From: Bremia lactucae
Taxonomy: Eukaryota; Oomycota; Peronosporomycetes; Peronosporales; Peronosporaceae
Direction: 5' to 3'
NCBI RefSeq assembly: GCF_004359215.1
Contig: NC_090610.1
Location: forward strand, 6,850,284 to 6,877,705
Length of the DNA stretch: 27,422 nt
This document shows, one piece after another, positions 8,007-18,180 of the stretch (positions are counted from its first letter, which is position 1; each line of letters starts with the position of its first letter). The notes under the pieces are model-generated. The model was given only the letters and a program-made list of their open reading frames with translations, did not search any database and had not been told where the DNA came from. The translations under genes were made by a program, and so were the position numbers.

Positions 8007-8321
8007 GTGGAGTGTCTTGGCGTAGAAAGTGTCAGACAGCCCATCCTCGCCAGGATTTAGTAGAGTATGTGGCTGGTGCACAAACGGTGCACGCTGCTGC
8101 ACGACCATACCATCGCCAAATTCCGAAGACAACTCAGCGGATCCGGATCCTCGAATCTACTGTCTACTAGTTCCTGTGAATCCGGATCCGCTGAGTTGTC
8201 TTCGGAATTTGGCGATGGTATGGTCGTGCAGCAGCGTGCACCGTTTGTGCACCAGCCACATACTCTACTGGATCCTGGCGAGGATGGGCTGTCTGACACT
8301 TTCTACGCCAAGACACTCCAC
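8007..8321. repeat. Near-perfect 142-bp inverted repeat
   Basis: Arms 8007-8148 and 8180-8321 are reverse complements with almost no mismatches (ATTTAG against ATCCAG is the visible difference), separated by a 31-bp spacer. A transcript from either strand would fold into a long hairpin. Outside the arms the flanks differ: tRNA-Ser on the left, and on the right an open plus-strand frame that starts inside the right arm. The left arm may therefore be an inverted copy of the right. Confidence 0.92.
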
Positions 8322-8667
8322 TCACCCATGCTAGGGCTGCGCGTTTCTCTGCTGCTGATGACACACGGTCGACTGCACACGAATCCTCGCGTACGTCGAC
8401 GCTTCGTGCCTTGCTCCAGCGCTCAACGGTGATCCGTCGTGACACCGTTGGAGCATCCGCCTCGCCACGTGTCGAGATGCCTCGGCCCAAGGCTGTGAAC
8501 ATTTAAGCCATCGAGGCCCTTTATGCATCCGGTGGCGACTGGAGTCAGCTTGCCGCCTCCATTGGCCGCGCTCGCTCGAATGTTTTGCCTCGGGGGCGCT
8601 TTGTCATGGTCATTGAGACTGGCCAGGCATTTCAGCGTTCCCGCCGAGCAAAATCCTTGCATCGTTG
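8296..8667 (+). pseudogene. Broken frame with a possible helix-turn-helix, unknown protein
   Basis: Plus-strand frame open from about 8296 to TAA near 8503 and again to TGA at 8667. The second part reads EALYASGGDWSQLAASIG, which resembles the DNA-binding N-terminus of DDE transposases (a helix, then a short turn, then a second helix). It is too short and damaged to assign. It begins within the right arm of the inverted repeat and ends at the start of the LINE ORF1 similarity. It could equally be the first part of the LINE ORF1. Confidence 0.3.
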
Positions 8668-10085
8668 CTGAAGGACCATGGCAACCCCATCGTTAGCCAG
8701 CAAATTGAACTACATAAACTCGTTCAGCTAACTAAGACGCCTGGCGGAAACCTCCGGGTCAAGGTGAAGACTCGAGACGCATGCCAAAGTCTAGCCGACC
8801 AAGCAGTTAAGATCCTTGGCGGCAAATATCATTTCGGCGACTTTGACATTCTCGCCGAACGCTTCTTCCTCGATGTGTCGAGCGTCGATAGTGACTTTGA
8901 CGCAGACCTCATACTGCAACCTTCTTTGAACTTGGAGCACAGCCGCTTTATGGCACTTTTCGTGATGTGAATTTGGATGCGGTCTTTATTACCGCCACCT
9001 GGCATATGAACTTCCGGTCAAGCCATTGCCTACCCAAACTTGTTGTGAGTGGAACCGCCTGCCATCAACTTGTGTTCGATGGCAGGGTCTACCCGGTTCT
9101 CGCAAAAAAATTCGCCATTCCCGGCTCATACACTGGCGTACGGGCACCGTTCTATCCATGCACTCGACCTCAAGGCAACTGCTGCCCCACGGTCTTCGAC
9201 TCCTTCTACCATGCCGAGTGCCAGTGCACCTCACCCTTCATTTGCTGTTGTGGTACGCACTGGCTGGTTAGAGACTTCGTAACAGAGATCTATTCGTGCT
9301 GGTGCATCCACGATATCTGGGTAGTCCCTGCTGCAGCCTCCTGGGAATACAACGCCCAGTGAATTATTTCTAGACACTGCGAAATTACAGGTAGTGTCGC
9401 CTCCAAGCAGTTTGAATAACTCTCAGCTCCTTATGCCCCCACCACAAACCGTCCCGGCTACTGAATCTGCATTGGCTCGTGTGACCGAAGGCAAGCGCAA
9501 GGGCAAACGTTCTCGCGCGGATGATGATTTTGCCAACATGTTGATGAAGTCTCGTCTAAAGCCTTTCGCTGGTCTCACAACAAGCAACAATTTTGACATT
9601 CTAGGCAGTGTGGGAGTCGAGTTTGATTGCTGCCCAGCGAAGGTCGATGAAGTGGAAATCCCACGGCACCAGACCGTACCGCAAAAGGTTCACTCTCCTC
9701 GCGACCTGACTGCAATAAAGGAAGTTAGCCACTTTCTTACCAAAAACCACACCGAGGTGGTGAAATCCAAGGTGCCTACTCCAATCAAGGAGATCATCAG
9801 CGAGATAATAGCGGCAGAGAAGACGGCTAATCTTCAGCTCCTTACTTTCCCGGCTGTTTTGCTGCAGCGGACGCCATGGTGAGCGGCATACAGAAGTCGC
9901 TTCATACGTCTAATAATCCTGATTCGCTGACTTACACGAGCTCCGTCAGGGCTCCTTTGTCGTTCAAAACTGCACTTCTGCGAGAGATGCGTGAGATCAG
10001 CCCCAACGTCACTAATGGCACAGCTCCACATAATAAATCGTGGCTGCTTCTACCGACTCCACCACGTTTGCTCGTAGATGAGTAA
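8668..10085 (+). pseudogene. LINE ORF1 (plus-strand copy), broken
   Basis: Several open pieces in changing frames. 8665-8970 has NLRVKVKTRDACQSLADQ followed by VKILGGKYHFGDFD. 8967-9362 has DVNLDAVFITATW and a CHQLVFDGRVYPV segment. 9394-9882 has a basic KRKGKRSR patch and NNFDILG. From memory of the family these resemble the first ORF of oomycete LINEs, which coats element RNA as part of the RNP. No RRM or CCHC knuckle is clearly visible. The position just upstream of endonuclease and RT supports the call. At least three frameshifts or stops separate the pieces. Confidence 0.5.
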
Positions 10086-10550
10086 ATTTCTTCGGCAGCA
10101 ACGGTGCCCAAGACACGCGATGGTGTGCTTCAGTGCACTAAAGAGACGGTATGCGAACCCCGCTCTAGCTACTATCGTACGCACAACCAGAGCACCATCG
10201 CTTTTTGCGCGGATGTTGATGTGCACAGCGCCTCCGATGTTTAAGAAGGACTACTGGCTCCAACGATTAACAGGTTGATCGGTTCCCTGGATACCGGCAC
10301 ACAACCTCCGTCTTCTCCACCCCAACATGCTTCTGGTCCTTCTTCGCTCACCCATCGGCATACAATGCATCACGATCTAGAAGCAAGTCAATGGCAAGGA
10401 GAAATGCTCGATGGCCTCGAAAATCTTCGTGACTGCGGCTGCGGACGCTTCTTCCCTGAGAACGAGGAGGTGCTTCAGCTTTAAAAATCGGAGGACCGGC
10501 CGGTCCTTGTGGCAGGCCGCTTTCAACACGCCGCTAAGGTGGTTGCACGA

Positions 10551-11340
10551 ATGGATTTGACTGCGGTCGTGTGGCAGAATTTCACTTTGCTTACCGTCAA
10601 TACGAACGGTATCAAGAAGAGCGAACACCTGCTCTCCCAATTAAGCTTTTCCTGCATCCAGGAGACCAAGCTCCCTGATAATCACCACCTGTCCATCTTC
10701 CAGTTTAACCTTCACACTTGATTCACGCATAAAATACTCGTTAGCGATCCAGGCGCAGTCAGCACATCGCGGACGATGCACCGGTCTGAAGGCGTCCTTA
10801 CTCTTTTCTGACCCGATTTTCCAGGTTTTGACACGGCAGCAGAACTTCGTGAATTGACTGCCCCGGATCGCTATCTCGTCGTCCGAGTAGTGGTCAATAG
10901 TACCCCAGTGTACGTCAACAACGTATACTCACCGGCGGAAGCTCACGACAAAGCTGTATTTTTTAATCGTCTCCCTGTCAATAGCTTTGAAGATCATACG
11001 ACGCACATTATCCTCGGTGACTTGAACACTTAATCCTAGCCTTAACTCGGCACAGCCACGATTGGTCACTCGTCCAGGCCGCAGCGCGTGTATGGACTGG
11101 CTGGGTCAGTTAAGAGTCGTCGACGCCTGGCACATTCATCACTCAAGAAGGCGCCTGTACACTTGTCCACAGCCACGACTGAACCGGCTGGACTACGCTC
11201 TATTATCGACGGATTTTTGCAACGCGTTATACGGGGATTCGACCTACTTTGATCCAAAGGGCGCTGGTGACCATTTGGCACACAGTAACATTGAAGTCCT
11301 TAGCTCAGCCCCAAGGATATGGGTACTGGCGATTTCCTGA
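10551..11340 (+). pseudogene. LINE AP-endonuclease domain (plus-strand copy), broken
   Basis: Remnant of the apurinic-type endonuclease that nicks the target for target-primed reverse transcription. In order: LLTVNTNGI (the Asn strand) near 10585; SCIQETKLPD with the catalytic Glu near 10655; then, after frameshifts, YVNNVYSPAEAHDKA near 10910-10955. GDLNT, the Asp/Asn motif, lies at 11016-11030 and is followed immediately by TAA. RLDYALLSTDF is at 11185-11217 and a GDHLAHS-type His motif near 11265. The motif order and spacing are those of L1-type endonucleases. At least two frameshifts and one stop. Confidence 0.8.
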
Positions 11341-11799
11341 ATATCTTATACAGTATCTCGACGTGTTCGATGTCATCCGCGGTGCTGTACAGCAGGCGCT
11401 TAAAAATCCTCGCATTGCATCCAATCCGGAATAAGCATGGGAACAATGTAAGAAACCCATTCGGCTTCAGCGGCATCATGCGGCGGCAACAGGAAGGTGC
11501 GCTGGTGGATGCGCGTGCGACGCCCGACCAAGCAGCCTTATTTAATTGCTCCTAGAGCGATGGTATCTCCCAATCGGTGTTTCATGCTGCACTTGAGACA
11601 TACCGGGACTGTGCGCACCGATCTAGTTGCTATAAGAAAGACTCGGCTTCCGACTTTCACATTCAGAATTCCGAAACTTCTTCTCATTTTTTCTTTCGTC
11701 TGCTTGATCCGCATCGAAGAAGTTCGGACTCCTGATAGCTCCATCTATGAGCAACCCGGCGGACATCTCAGCCAGGTTTCGGGCACACTAGGGCTCAAT

Positions 11800-12760
11800 C
11801 ATGGGTGATGCGGCTAGTCTTGCCGGATCATTACCACCCACCGGCCACTCCAGCCGAGAGGTGCTGCTGGCAACGATTGATAAACGTCTCTCCGGTGCTG
11901 ACCAAGCTATTCTTAATGCTCCCATTGCTGGTGCTGACTTCGCTGAAGCACTAAAGCACATGCTAAGTTTGCCTAGGCATGGATGGCCTCACTGCTGTTT
12001 CTTACCAAATTGCACTCGATATATTTGGTGAATGCCTATGCATTGTGTTCAACCACCAGCTGACACGTGATGAGCTCCTCCCTTCTCAACGCAAGTCAGC
12101 TCTGTGCATGTTACTCAAAAAGGGTTCGCGTAATGGCCCCAACAGCTTCAGACAAATCTCGCTGATTGGTGTAGATGTCAATGCGTTGTCCAAGGTGCTG
12201 ACGTACCGTCTTCAGCTTTTCTTCCACATCTTATTCATGATGACCAGAAGGTTTTGTCAAGCGTTGGTCTCTTCATCACCACGTGAGGTTTCTCGCTGGT
12301 ATACAAGATCTGGTGACCGAACTCGATGAGGCCGCCTACGCCATGTTTCTCGGCTTTGATAAAGAGTTTGACCGGGTCGAGTGGAGCTAAATGTTTCAAG
12401 TGCTTGATCGCACGGGTTGCGGAGGCGACTTTACTTACTGAATAAGACCTCCTATTCAATGGCCACTTCAATCTCCTTTCTTTCCCACCCGAGGATTCAA
12501 ACAAGGCGCGCTCGCTATCAGCACTGCTATTTGTCATGGTCATGGAACCCCTTGGTTACCTGCTCCGGCAGCATGAGGAGCTTGGTGTATGTCTTTCCAA
12601 CGACCACACTGCCACCAGTGTCTTCTTTGCGGATGATCCCACGTTGCTATCCAGCTCGCTCTCAGGTGTTCAGGCGCAGCTTGATCTAGTTTAATTTTAC
12701 TGTGAAGGCTCCGGAGCCAAGCTTAATCTTGCCAAGAGCGTCTTATGCCCTTTAACAGAC
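11800..12760 (+). pseudogene. LINE reverse transcriptase domain (plus-strand copy), broken
   Basis: RT palm and finger motifs in order. MDGLTAVSYQIALDIFG at 11979 is followed by ALCMLLKKGSRNGPNSFR, SLIGVDVNALSKVLTYRLQ near 12160-12210, and a GFDKEFDRVEWS-like motif near 12350-12385 holding the first catalytic Asp. FFADDPTLLSSS lies at 12623-12658 (FADD at 12626-12637), and GSGAKLNLAKS follows near 12710-12740. FADD replaces the commoner YADD and also occurs in the minus-strand copy, so it is a family trait. Stops and frameshifts lie between most motifs. Confidence 0.87.
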
Positions 12761-12789
12761 GTAGCACCTCTCCATGTTTTCCTGGATTC

Positions 12790-13310
12790 AAGGTGCTACA
12801 ACGGGGTGAGACAGATAAGTTCTTGGACATCCTGTTCGGTCTCCAATCTATGCGGACTTGCAGTTTGTCCTTGCCTTTCGGCTTTTGCCGGTGCGCTCGC
12901 GTTTCACATTTCTTCGTGACGCGCATCCCAACATCATCTTTGCGTCCGGGGTGGATGCCATGCAGTTAAATCAGAGAGGCACTTATTTTTTGAGTGTGCC
13001 CTTCCAGCTGACTTGTGGTCAATCCAATTTCGCGACTGGTCGATTTTTTCGCTGCCATCCCATCGTGGCTAGATATTGCCCTTCGGCGACCGCCAGGTCT
13101 TACGCAGGCTTGGCAGGAGCATGAAGTTGTGATCCGCGACTTATGACAGGTCTCGCGTTGTGACACCCTTCATCTGATGTGGACTGTGCGCAATGACGCC
13201 CTGTTTTGCCAGCGGGCGCCCATACCTCTTGAGCCAGCTCTGCGTTTCGTCTACAGTACGTCTAGCGCACACTTCCGAGCTTCTCTACGTCGGCTGTACG
13301 GATAGACGCA
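12790..13310 (+). pseudogene. LINE C-terminal zinc-binding region (plus-strand copy), internally deleted
   Basis: DKFLDILFG (the segment just after the RT thumb) near 12810 is followed within about 30 bp by LQFVLAFRLLPVRSRF near 12858-12905 and a Cys/His cluster, CVRGGC then RHLFFEC, near 12945-13005 (zf-RVT type). In the minus-strand copy the FADD motif and this finger are about 1.5 kb apart; here the gap is about 0.32 kb, so roughly 1 kb of connecting sequence is missing. The tail (MWTVRNDALFCQ, FRASLRRLYG) continues to about 13305. Similarity fades by about 13420. Confidence 0.75.
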
Positions 13311-13419
13311 ACGATAATTGCTTCGGTCTGTGACGAGCCAGCTTAAGCGCTCACGATCTTTGGGTGCCTTTATGCGTGCCAACTCGGCATCGTTCTCAGT
13401 GCACTTCCTTTAAAGTTAC

Positions 13420-13707
13420 CCGGGATAATTTTTGACTTGAAGCCAGCTCTCGAGTTGGTGGATTCAATTGATCTAGCTTCTTTACGGCATGCATCACCCC
13501 ACACTTCCGGTGAGATGTTGTAATCATATTTTCAATTTATCACGAAATTAAGGTGCGGCGGGTCGGAATTAAGTTTTACAGGTCCTCTTTTTCTGCGTAT
13601 GATGCCTTTGGCGTATTATCAAACATGACGGATCCATGTGCGCCATTAATTAGCAGCTATCACTTTCCAGTTTGATATATGAAAAGAAGTCCAGTCCTGG
13701 TATCAAT
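13420..13707. other. Spacer without a recognised gene
   Basis: Becomes AT-rich after about 13500, with no open frame of note. Possibly LINE 3' untranslated sequence plus flanking DNA. Nothing else recognised. Confidence 0.4.
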
Positions 13708-13783
13708 GCCACTTTGGTGGTTCAGTAGTTAACCACTCATTTCTTAAACGGAAGATCACGCGGTGCGGTACCCGAGGCCGACA
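13708..13783 (+). repeat. tRNA-Lys-like relic
   Basis: Contains a D-arm-like GTGGTTCAGTAGTTAACCAC, a loop TTCTTAA (anticodon CUU, Lys) and a degenerate B box GGTGCGGTACCC. The acceptor and anticodon stems do not pair well, so this is at most a pseudogene or SINE fragment. Confidence 0.3.
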
Positions 13784-13999
13784 GAAGTGCCAAAAATGAC
13801 TTAATCAGTGTCGGTCAAGACTAGAGGGTCGTCGCCAGGGCCCGTAAGGGTGATGGGCAGCCCGAGCCCGACTCTTGATCTTGGCGTCGCGGCTGTGAAT
13901 CTTCGACACGGGACCGCTTGTGAGAGCAGCGCGACCGCTGGTTCGGACGAAGCTGCGGCTAGCACTCCATCTGTGCAGCCCTCCCTTCCAGCTGTGTGA

Positions 14000-14875
14000 T
14001 TGCAGGTGTCTCAAGTAACGCCCGCAATGCCAGCGGACGAGAATGCGTCTACTCAGCGCTATCACTTTCGGACGAGAATCGCTGCACCACTTGTCCCAGC
14101 TCAGCGTCCCAAGCGAGCGCGTCGATCCCCAGCCAACGTCACAGTCTTCGAGTTTGAGGCAACCGATGACCGCTGGGGATCCGCCGACTCGTATGAGTAC
14201 CATGTTCGCTGGTCGGACACTGCTGAGAGACGTCGTGGGTAGCCCGCCAGCAGCTCATTGATCATGGCAACAAGCCTCTCTCGATATCGTGGATCGGTTC
14301 CTGACATGACATCCAGATCGCAAGACGACGTACCAAGCAATTGTCGCCTAGAATTGTCACTCCCTTCTGGCCATGGCATCCAATGAGGATAACTCTTGCG
14401 TTGCGCATGCTATCCAAATGGCATATGAGTTGCGTATCCTCGTTGAAGCCAGTTAACAGCTCCCAGACATCTGGCGGGCGGGAGTATATTTACCAGGCCA
14501 ATTTCTCCGGCATTGATGTGTCCAGCGGCTTCAAGCATGTTAAACAGATCGTTCGATACTACTGCTATTGCCTCCCCAAGTCTGGGTGGGGCATTCATCT
14601 GCCTCAGCTTCGCTGAAATCTTTTCGACGGAGATGGGGTGGGCTATCTGGCCATAGCGCGACGGGTACTTCCTCTGCCTAACGTCGTCCTTGGACCAGAT
14701 GTTTCCATTGTTGGCATACAAGAAGAATATGCTTGGCCACTGTTTTGCTATGCAAATTACTCAGCTCGGTGCAGTCATTATTCGTGAGAATGGAACTAAC
14801 ACAGGATTGGGCGAATACCGTTGGTTTCGTACCATTAATTTCATCCGTCCTATAAAGGTCTTCCTTACCGTTTAG
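14000..14875 (+). pseudogene. Decayed frame: chromodomain-like + cysteine-peptidase-like segments
   Basis: Plus-strand coding traces in several frames. First comes a basic/Pro-rich lead (AQRPKRARRSP), then SYEYHVRWSDTAERRR near 14190-14240. After a frameshift, WVARQQLIDHGNKPL near 14235-14280 is arranged like a chromodomain strand followed by its C-terminal helix. After further stops, SNEDNSCVAHAIQMAYELR near 14375-14430 is a Cys-in-helix arrangement of the kind seen at the nucleophile of papain-fold peptidases. Finally GHCFAMQI near 14735-14755 and RENGTNTGLGEYRWF near 14785-14830 would supply the His and a following polar residue. Downstream of a LINE but not part of its usual layout. Family assignment is inference. 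Confidence 0.35.
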
Positions 14876-14938
14876 GTTTTTTACCTCAGCTTTAGCCATA
14901 TAGCTCCATTACGACTCATTTTGGCATATGCAAAGATA

Positions 14939-15067
14939 ACCCTCCAATCAAAAGCTGACCAGTTTTGCAGCATTGATGCTTGAAAGTCAAGAAGCAGCCT
15001 CCAGGTGGAATTGAATCACCGACCTTTCGCTTACGAAGCGAGAGCTCTACCACTGACCTATAGGGGC
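14939..15067 (-). repeat. SINE-like unit A, truncated middle copy
   Basis: tRNA-Thr-like head with only about 55 bp of the tail found in the 6499 and 20306 copies. It joins repeat block B on its right, as in the left copy. Confidence 0.6.
14996..15067 (-). tRNA. tRNA-Thr(CGU)-like head, middle copy
   Basis: 72 nt. The acceptor strand GCCCCTA against TGGAGGC is partly paired, the A box is TAGGTCAGTGGTAGAG, the anticodon loop TTCGTAA, and the B-box region GGTGATTCAATTCC is damaged. It has the same anticodon-stem mismatch as its sisters. Treated as a SINE head or pseudogene. Confidence 0.5.
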
Positions 15068-15078
15068 AGGGGTCACAC

Positions 15079-15143
15079 GTTGGCGCAGTGGTTAAGCACC
15101 GACATGTCGACTCAAAGTTCACGGGTTTAGCCCCGCGCCAACC
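15079..15143 (+). repeat. Second tRNA-like unit (plus strand), middle copy
   Basis: The acceptor strands GTTGGCG (15079-15085) and CGCCAAC (15136-15142) pair perfectly. An A box, TTGGCGCAGTGGTTAAG, and a B-box-like GGGTTTAGCCC are present. At 65 nt it is shorter than a normal tRNA, and the middle (GACATGTC palindrome) does not form a standard anticodon arm. Sister of 6953-7020. Confidence 0.45.
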
Positions 15144-15217
15144 AAAAACAGCAAATGCAGCAGACTTTCCGATACCGCTGGAACCCCGGGTATCATCGAT
15201 AAGCAAAGATAAGCCCT

Positions 15218-15484
15218 ATGGCTAGAATTAAATCAGAGATAAAAAAAACTGAGCGAAAAGTAAGATTAAAAAGAATGGGTTGTAGAAAACACATTGGAAT
15301 GTTTATGTTAATAAACTCCAATGTTAAAATCATCACTGCTGACCGTGACTCAGAAAAAAGAAGTGGAACGGCACGTACTCCGTCGAGTGATACTCATTAT
15401 ACTAACGATTCGTTGAATGCTGAAAGCATTGTTGTTGGCCTAAGGCCGAGTCATCAAGGGTGTAATATCCCTGATATACGTTGA
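15218..15484 (+). other. 88-codon ORF spanning the boundary of an insertion
   Basis: Lys/Arg-rich at its start, with no recognisable motif. Its first part lies in repeat block sequence and its second part in an approximately 235-bp insertion absent from the left copy, so the frame is probably accidental. Confidence 0.25.
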
Positions 15485-15530
15485 GTGGCACGTTTAAGTC
15501 CACCGAGTGTGGCCGGCCGAGGTGGCACAA
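15290..15530. mobile_element. About 235-bp insertion inside the middle repeat block
   Basis: In the left copy, TTGTAGAG is followed almost directly by TATTTTTGCTAAAGCC (7149-7170). In the middle copy, TTGTAGAA and AATTTTTGTCAAAGCC are separated by about 235 bp. The insert contains a palindrome (AATGCTGAAAGCATT) and GTTGGCCTAAGGCC. It may be a solo LTR or a small non-autonomous element; ends and target duplication are not clear. Confidence 0.4.
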
Positions 15531-15534
15531 TTTT

Positions 15535-15790
15535 TGTCAAAGCCGAGTAGGCATAGGTTGTGTTAACGATAAATATACGACCGTCTTTCAACTGAGCTAT
15601 AGGGGTATATAAAAAAAGTTTGCCAAATTACAAACAGAACATAGATACACGGTCTAGGGACAGCCACAACACAGGGGAAATACTCTCCACAAGAGATACC
15701 TCAGGTCGACGAATTCATCAGGAGCGATCGCAAACCCGATAATTTATAACTATTACATTCTTTCAAGTCAGGGCGGGGGGGGGGGAATAG
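15535..15790. repeat. Repeat block B, middle copy
   Basis: Near-identical to 7155-7410, including the minus-strand tRNA 5' half (15605-15578). It ends in a run of at least ten Gs (around 15770) where the left copy has GGGCGGG, then AATAGCTC, after which similarity to the tRNA-Arg-like sequence stops. Confidence 0.7.
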
Positions 15791-15909
15791 CTCCGTTAAA
15801 AGTTGTCTATATTAATTTTATAGACGTGGACTAGTCAATCTACCTGGCTTTGTCTGATATGGTTCTGAAAATATCCGATTGTGCAAGCGTTTTTTGGGCT
15901 TTCTTTTTA

Positions 15910-15932
15910 CTTTTGCTTTTTAAAAGCAAAAG
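15910..15932. repeat. Perfect 11-bp hairpin at the LINE 3' end
   Basis: CTTTTGCTTTT, one T, AAAAGCAAAAG. It lies just beyond the end of the minus-strand LINE coding sequence, in an A-rich stretch (minus-strand sense), and may belong to the LINE 3' untranslated region recognised by its RT, or be incidental. Confidence 0.5.
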
Positions 15933-15939
15933 AACATCG

Positions 15940-17030
15940 ACAGGATGGCGTCAACGCGAGCAACCCTTCGGACGGACACGGCCTCTGCTGGGACCCGTAC
16001 GCGCCTCAGGCACGATGACAGTGCATCTGCGATCCCATGTTCCTCTTCAAATAGGTTGGGGACGAAGGTAGTGCTCGCACTCCCCGCGCCAGTCGCCACG
16101 TGTACGTGTCGTAGCATTTTCCCGTTATTTCGAAATTATCAAAATTTCATTTATTTTTCGCAGCCCATCAGCCTGCATCATTGCCATGGAATCGGTCCAG
16201 CTCAAAACGACGTTGCTGAGCCCAGACATTTAGGATCAAAGAATGCGCCAAATATTGGTGGCTGTGGGTCCCGAGGCTGGGAGCAGCTGCGCCGTTGTTG
16301 GGATGGCCGACAAAATATGTAAGTTGGTTTGGGCGAGATACCGCCCATGTTCATCCAAACGAACAACAGGTTCTTCAACCCGGTGTGCGAACACTGGTAA
16401 TTTTTACGATGATGGTCCATAAAGCTCGACAATGTGGTTGCACACGGAGTCCCTGCAGTGCATTTTGTAGCACTTTTAGCTGGTCTATTTTGTACAAGCG
16501 TCGCTGTAAGAATCGGATATGCGCCGCAAACATTATTAGCACCACATGCAGTGCTGCAAGCGTCGGAGTCGGCTGGCGCCCATCGGAAAGGCATCGGATT
16601 TAGTCGGACCAGATGAAGTGAAAAAAAAAAAGCGTCACCGCCTGGAGAACGTGCCACAGGTTAGCAACGACGTCTTCCGCACTTTTCCATTCCTGACGGA
16701 TACTCATAGTCCTTGGAGAGCGATGTCCAGCCAGACGGGCCGAAGAGTATAAAATTGAGCCATCATATCGAAAGCCAGCAGCCACAACCCTCTCGCAAGC
16801 GTACAGCCAAAAATCAAGTGCTGCTCAGTCTCAAACGCTTCGCATCTAGCACGAACGCAATTGCAAATGCGTGGGTAAGACTCTTTTAGAAACTAAAACC
16901 GCGAGCGTACTGGAAGAAGTCGGAACGCGAGGCGAAATAGCAGGTTTTCAAATACGGGAAGCAGGATCGTTCGCAGATAGTTGATGTACTTCAAGTACTT
17001 TTTGATCTGCTCTCGACCAGCCGTCTGCGA
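15940..17030 (-). pseudogene. LINE C-terminal zinc-binding region (minus-strand copy), broken
   Basis: Reading from about 17030 downwards: REQIKKYLKYINYL, then FRLAFRLLPVRSRF, then the Cys/His cluster CNCVRARCEAFETEQHL with FGC (16880-16790), and ARGLW. A frameshift near 16740 leads to FFFHFIWSD, and LAALHVVLIMFAAHIRF near 16500-16560 gives the helical tail. The two other LINE copies have the same block (PVRSRF, then C-x4-C and HL-x3-C). The zf-RVT domain follows RT in many LINEs and may bind element RNA or the target. Several stops. Confidence 0.8.
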
Positions 17031-18180
17031 GTGTATCGTCATCCGATGAGGTTTTGTCGGCGGCTGTAATGTTCATGCGACACGAACAAGTGCAGATCGC
17101 GGGATCAGTGGATCAAGCACACCTTTTCGTTGCGTCTAGAGCTCAAGTAGGGGATGCATGGTCGCAGAAGAGTCTGAGGTTGAAGGATGAGCCATGTTGC
17201 TTCAAGGCGCTGAACGATTTGTGTAGCCTCTAAATAGAATACTTTAAGGCACTTCATCTGGAGGCCAAGTGACGCCGACAAAAGCGTGAAGCGAGATATG
17301 TGTGCACGAAGTCGTCCTGTGATGGCCAAGCATCCCCAACGCTTGGTGAGTCCACAAGCGATCGCACACCAAATACCCAAGAAATATGAAGCCGAAGGCT
17401 TCGTTGCGGCTCGACCACCATTCCAAGACACCGTCGATGTGCTCTGATGGTGGTGGCTCTTGGAGTTTGTTCGAAGTGAAATGTCGTATCTGAGTGAAAC
17501 AAGATCGGCTGACAAAGACCATACCAGGTGCGTTCCTCGAGTGGAGGTTTTGCCACGTTACTTCCCAACGGATTCTGTACCACGTTGTCCATGGTGCTTT
17601 CCACCATAATAAAATTAGGCTCCACTTTGTTAATTTACCGTGACGTATCGGAGAGATTGTGAGGAAGTCTAAAGCTTCGCGTCGACCTGGGCGAGGAAGG
17701 AATAAGTGCAGCAGCTCGGCACCTGCTGACGTCGAATTCTGAATTCCCTTCAAGATAGCAGCATTCGTAAGCTGCAGGAGAAGCTGCAGTTGCTGTCGCT
17801 AATGATTTGCTGTTAGACTGAGGATTACCAAATCACCGTCGCGGCGGTGTTAATACCAAAAATTTCTTGGTATGAGCTGGACATGCGAGGCGTCACGATC
17901 ATGTTTACGACATAGCACAAACCGATACAGCATCGACTGCTACCGCTTCACTACCGTTGCCGGAATTGCCACATGTCCTGTGTGATGCCTTAAACGAGAG
18001 AGGATTATCGTTTGAGCTACCAGGAGTCGACCATGAAGCGTCCGCGCTCTACGATACCACATCTTGAAGCAGTCGTACAAGCGCTGCTTTAGAAGATGCA
18101 CGAGGGCGCCATCTACCGACGATTGCCCAAACAGGATGTCAAGGTAATTTACCGTCTCCGTGCGGTTGAGTACTTGTACT
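17030..18180 (-). pseudogene. LINE RT-to-zinc-finger connector (minus-strand copy)
   Basis: Minus-strand frames over 17753-17105 overlap in different phases, and none is uniquely convincing. The position between the FADD motif and the zinc finger indicates the connecting region of the LINE ORF2, which is missing from the plus-strand copy. No catalytic motif is expected here. Confidence 0.5.

Noticed and set aside
8029..8299. Two similar ORFs on opposite strands (both starting MSDSPSSPG)
   Set aside because: They are the two arms of the inverted repeat read from each side, not two genes.
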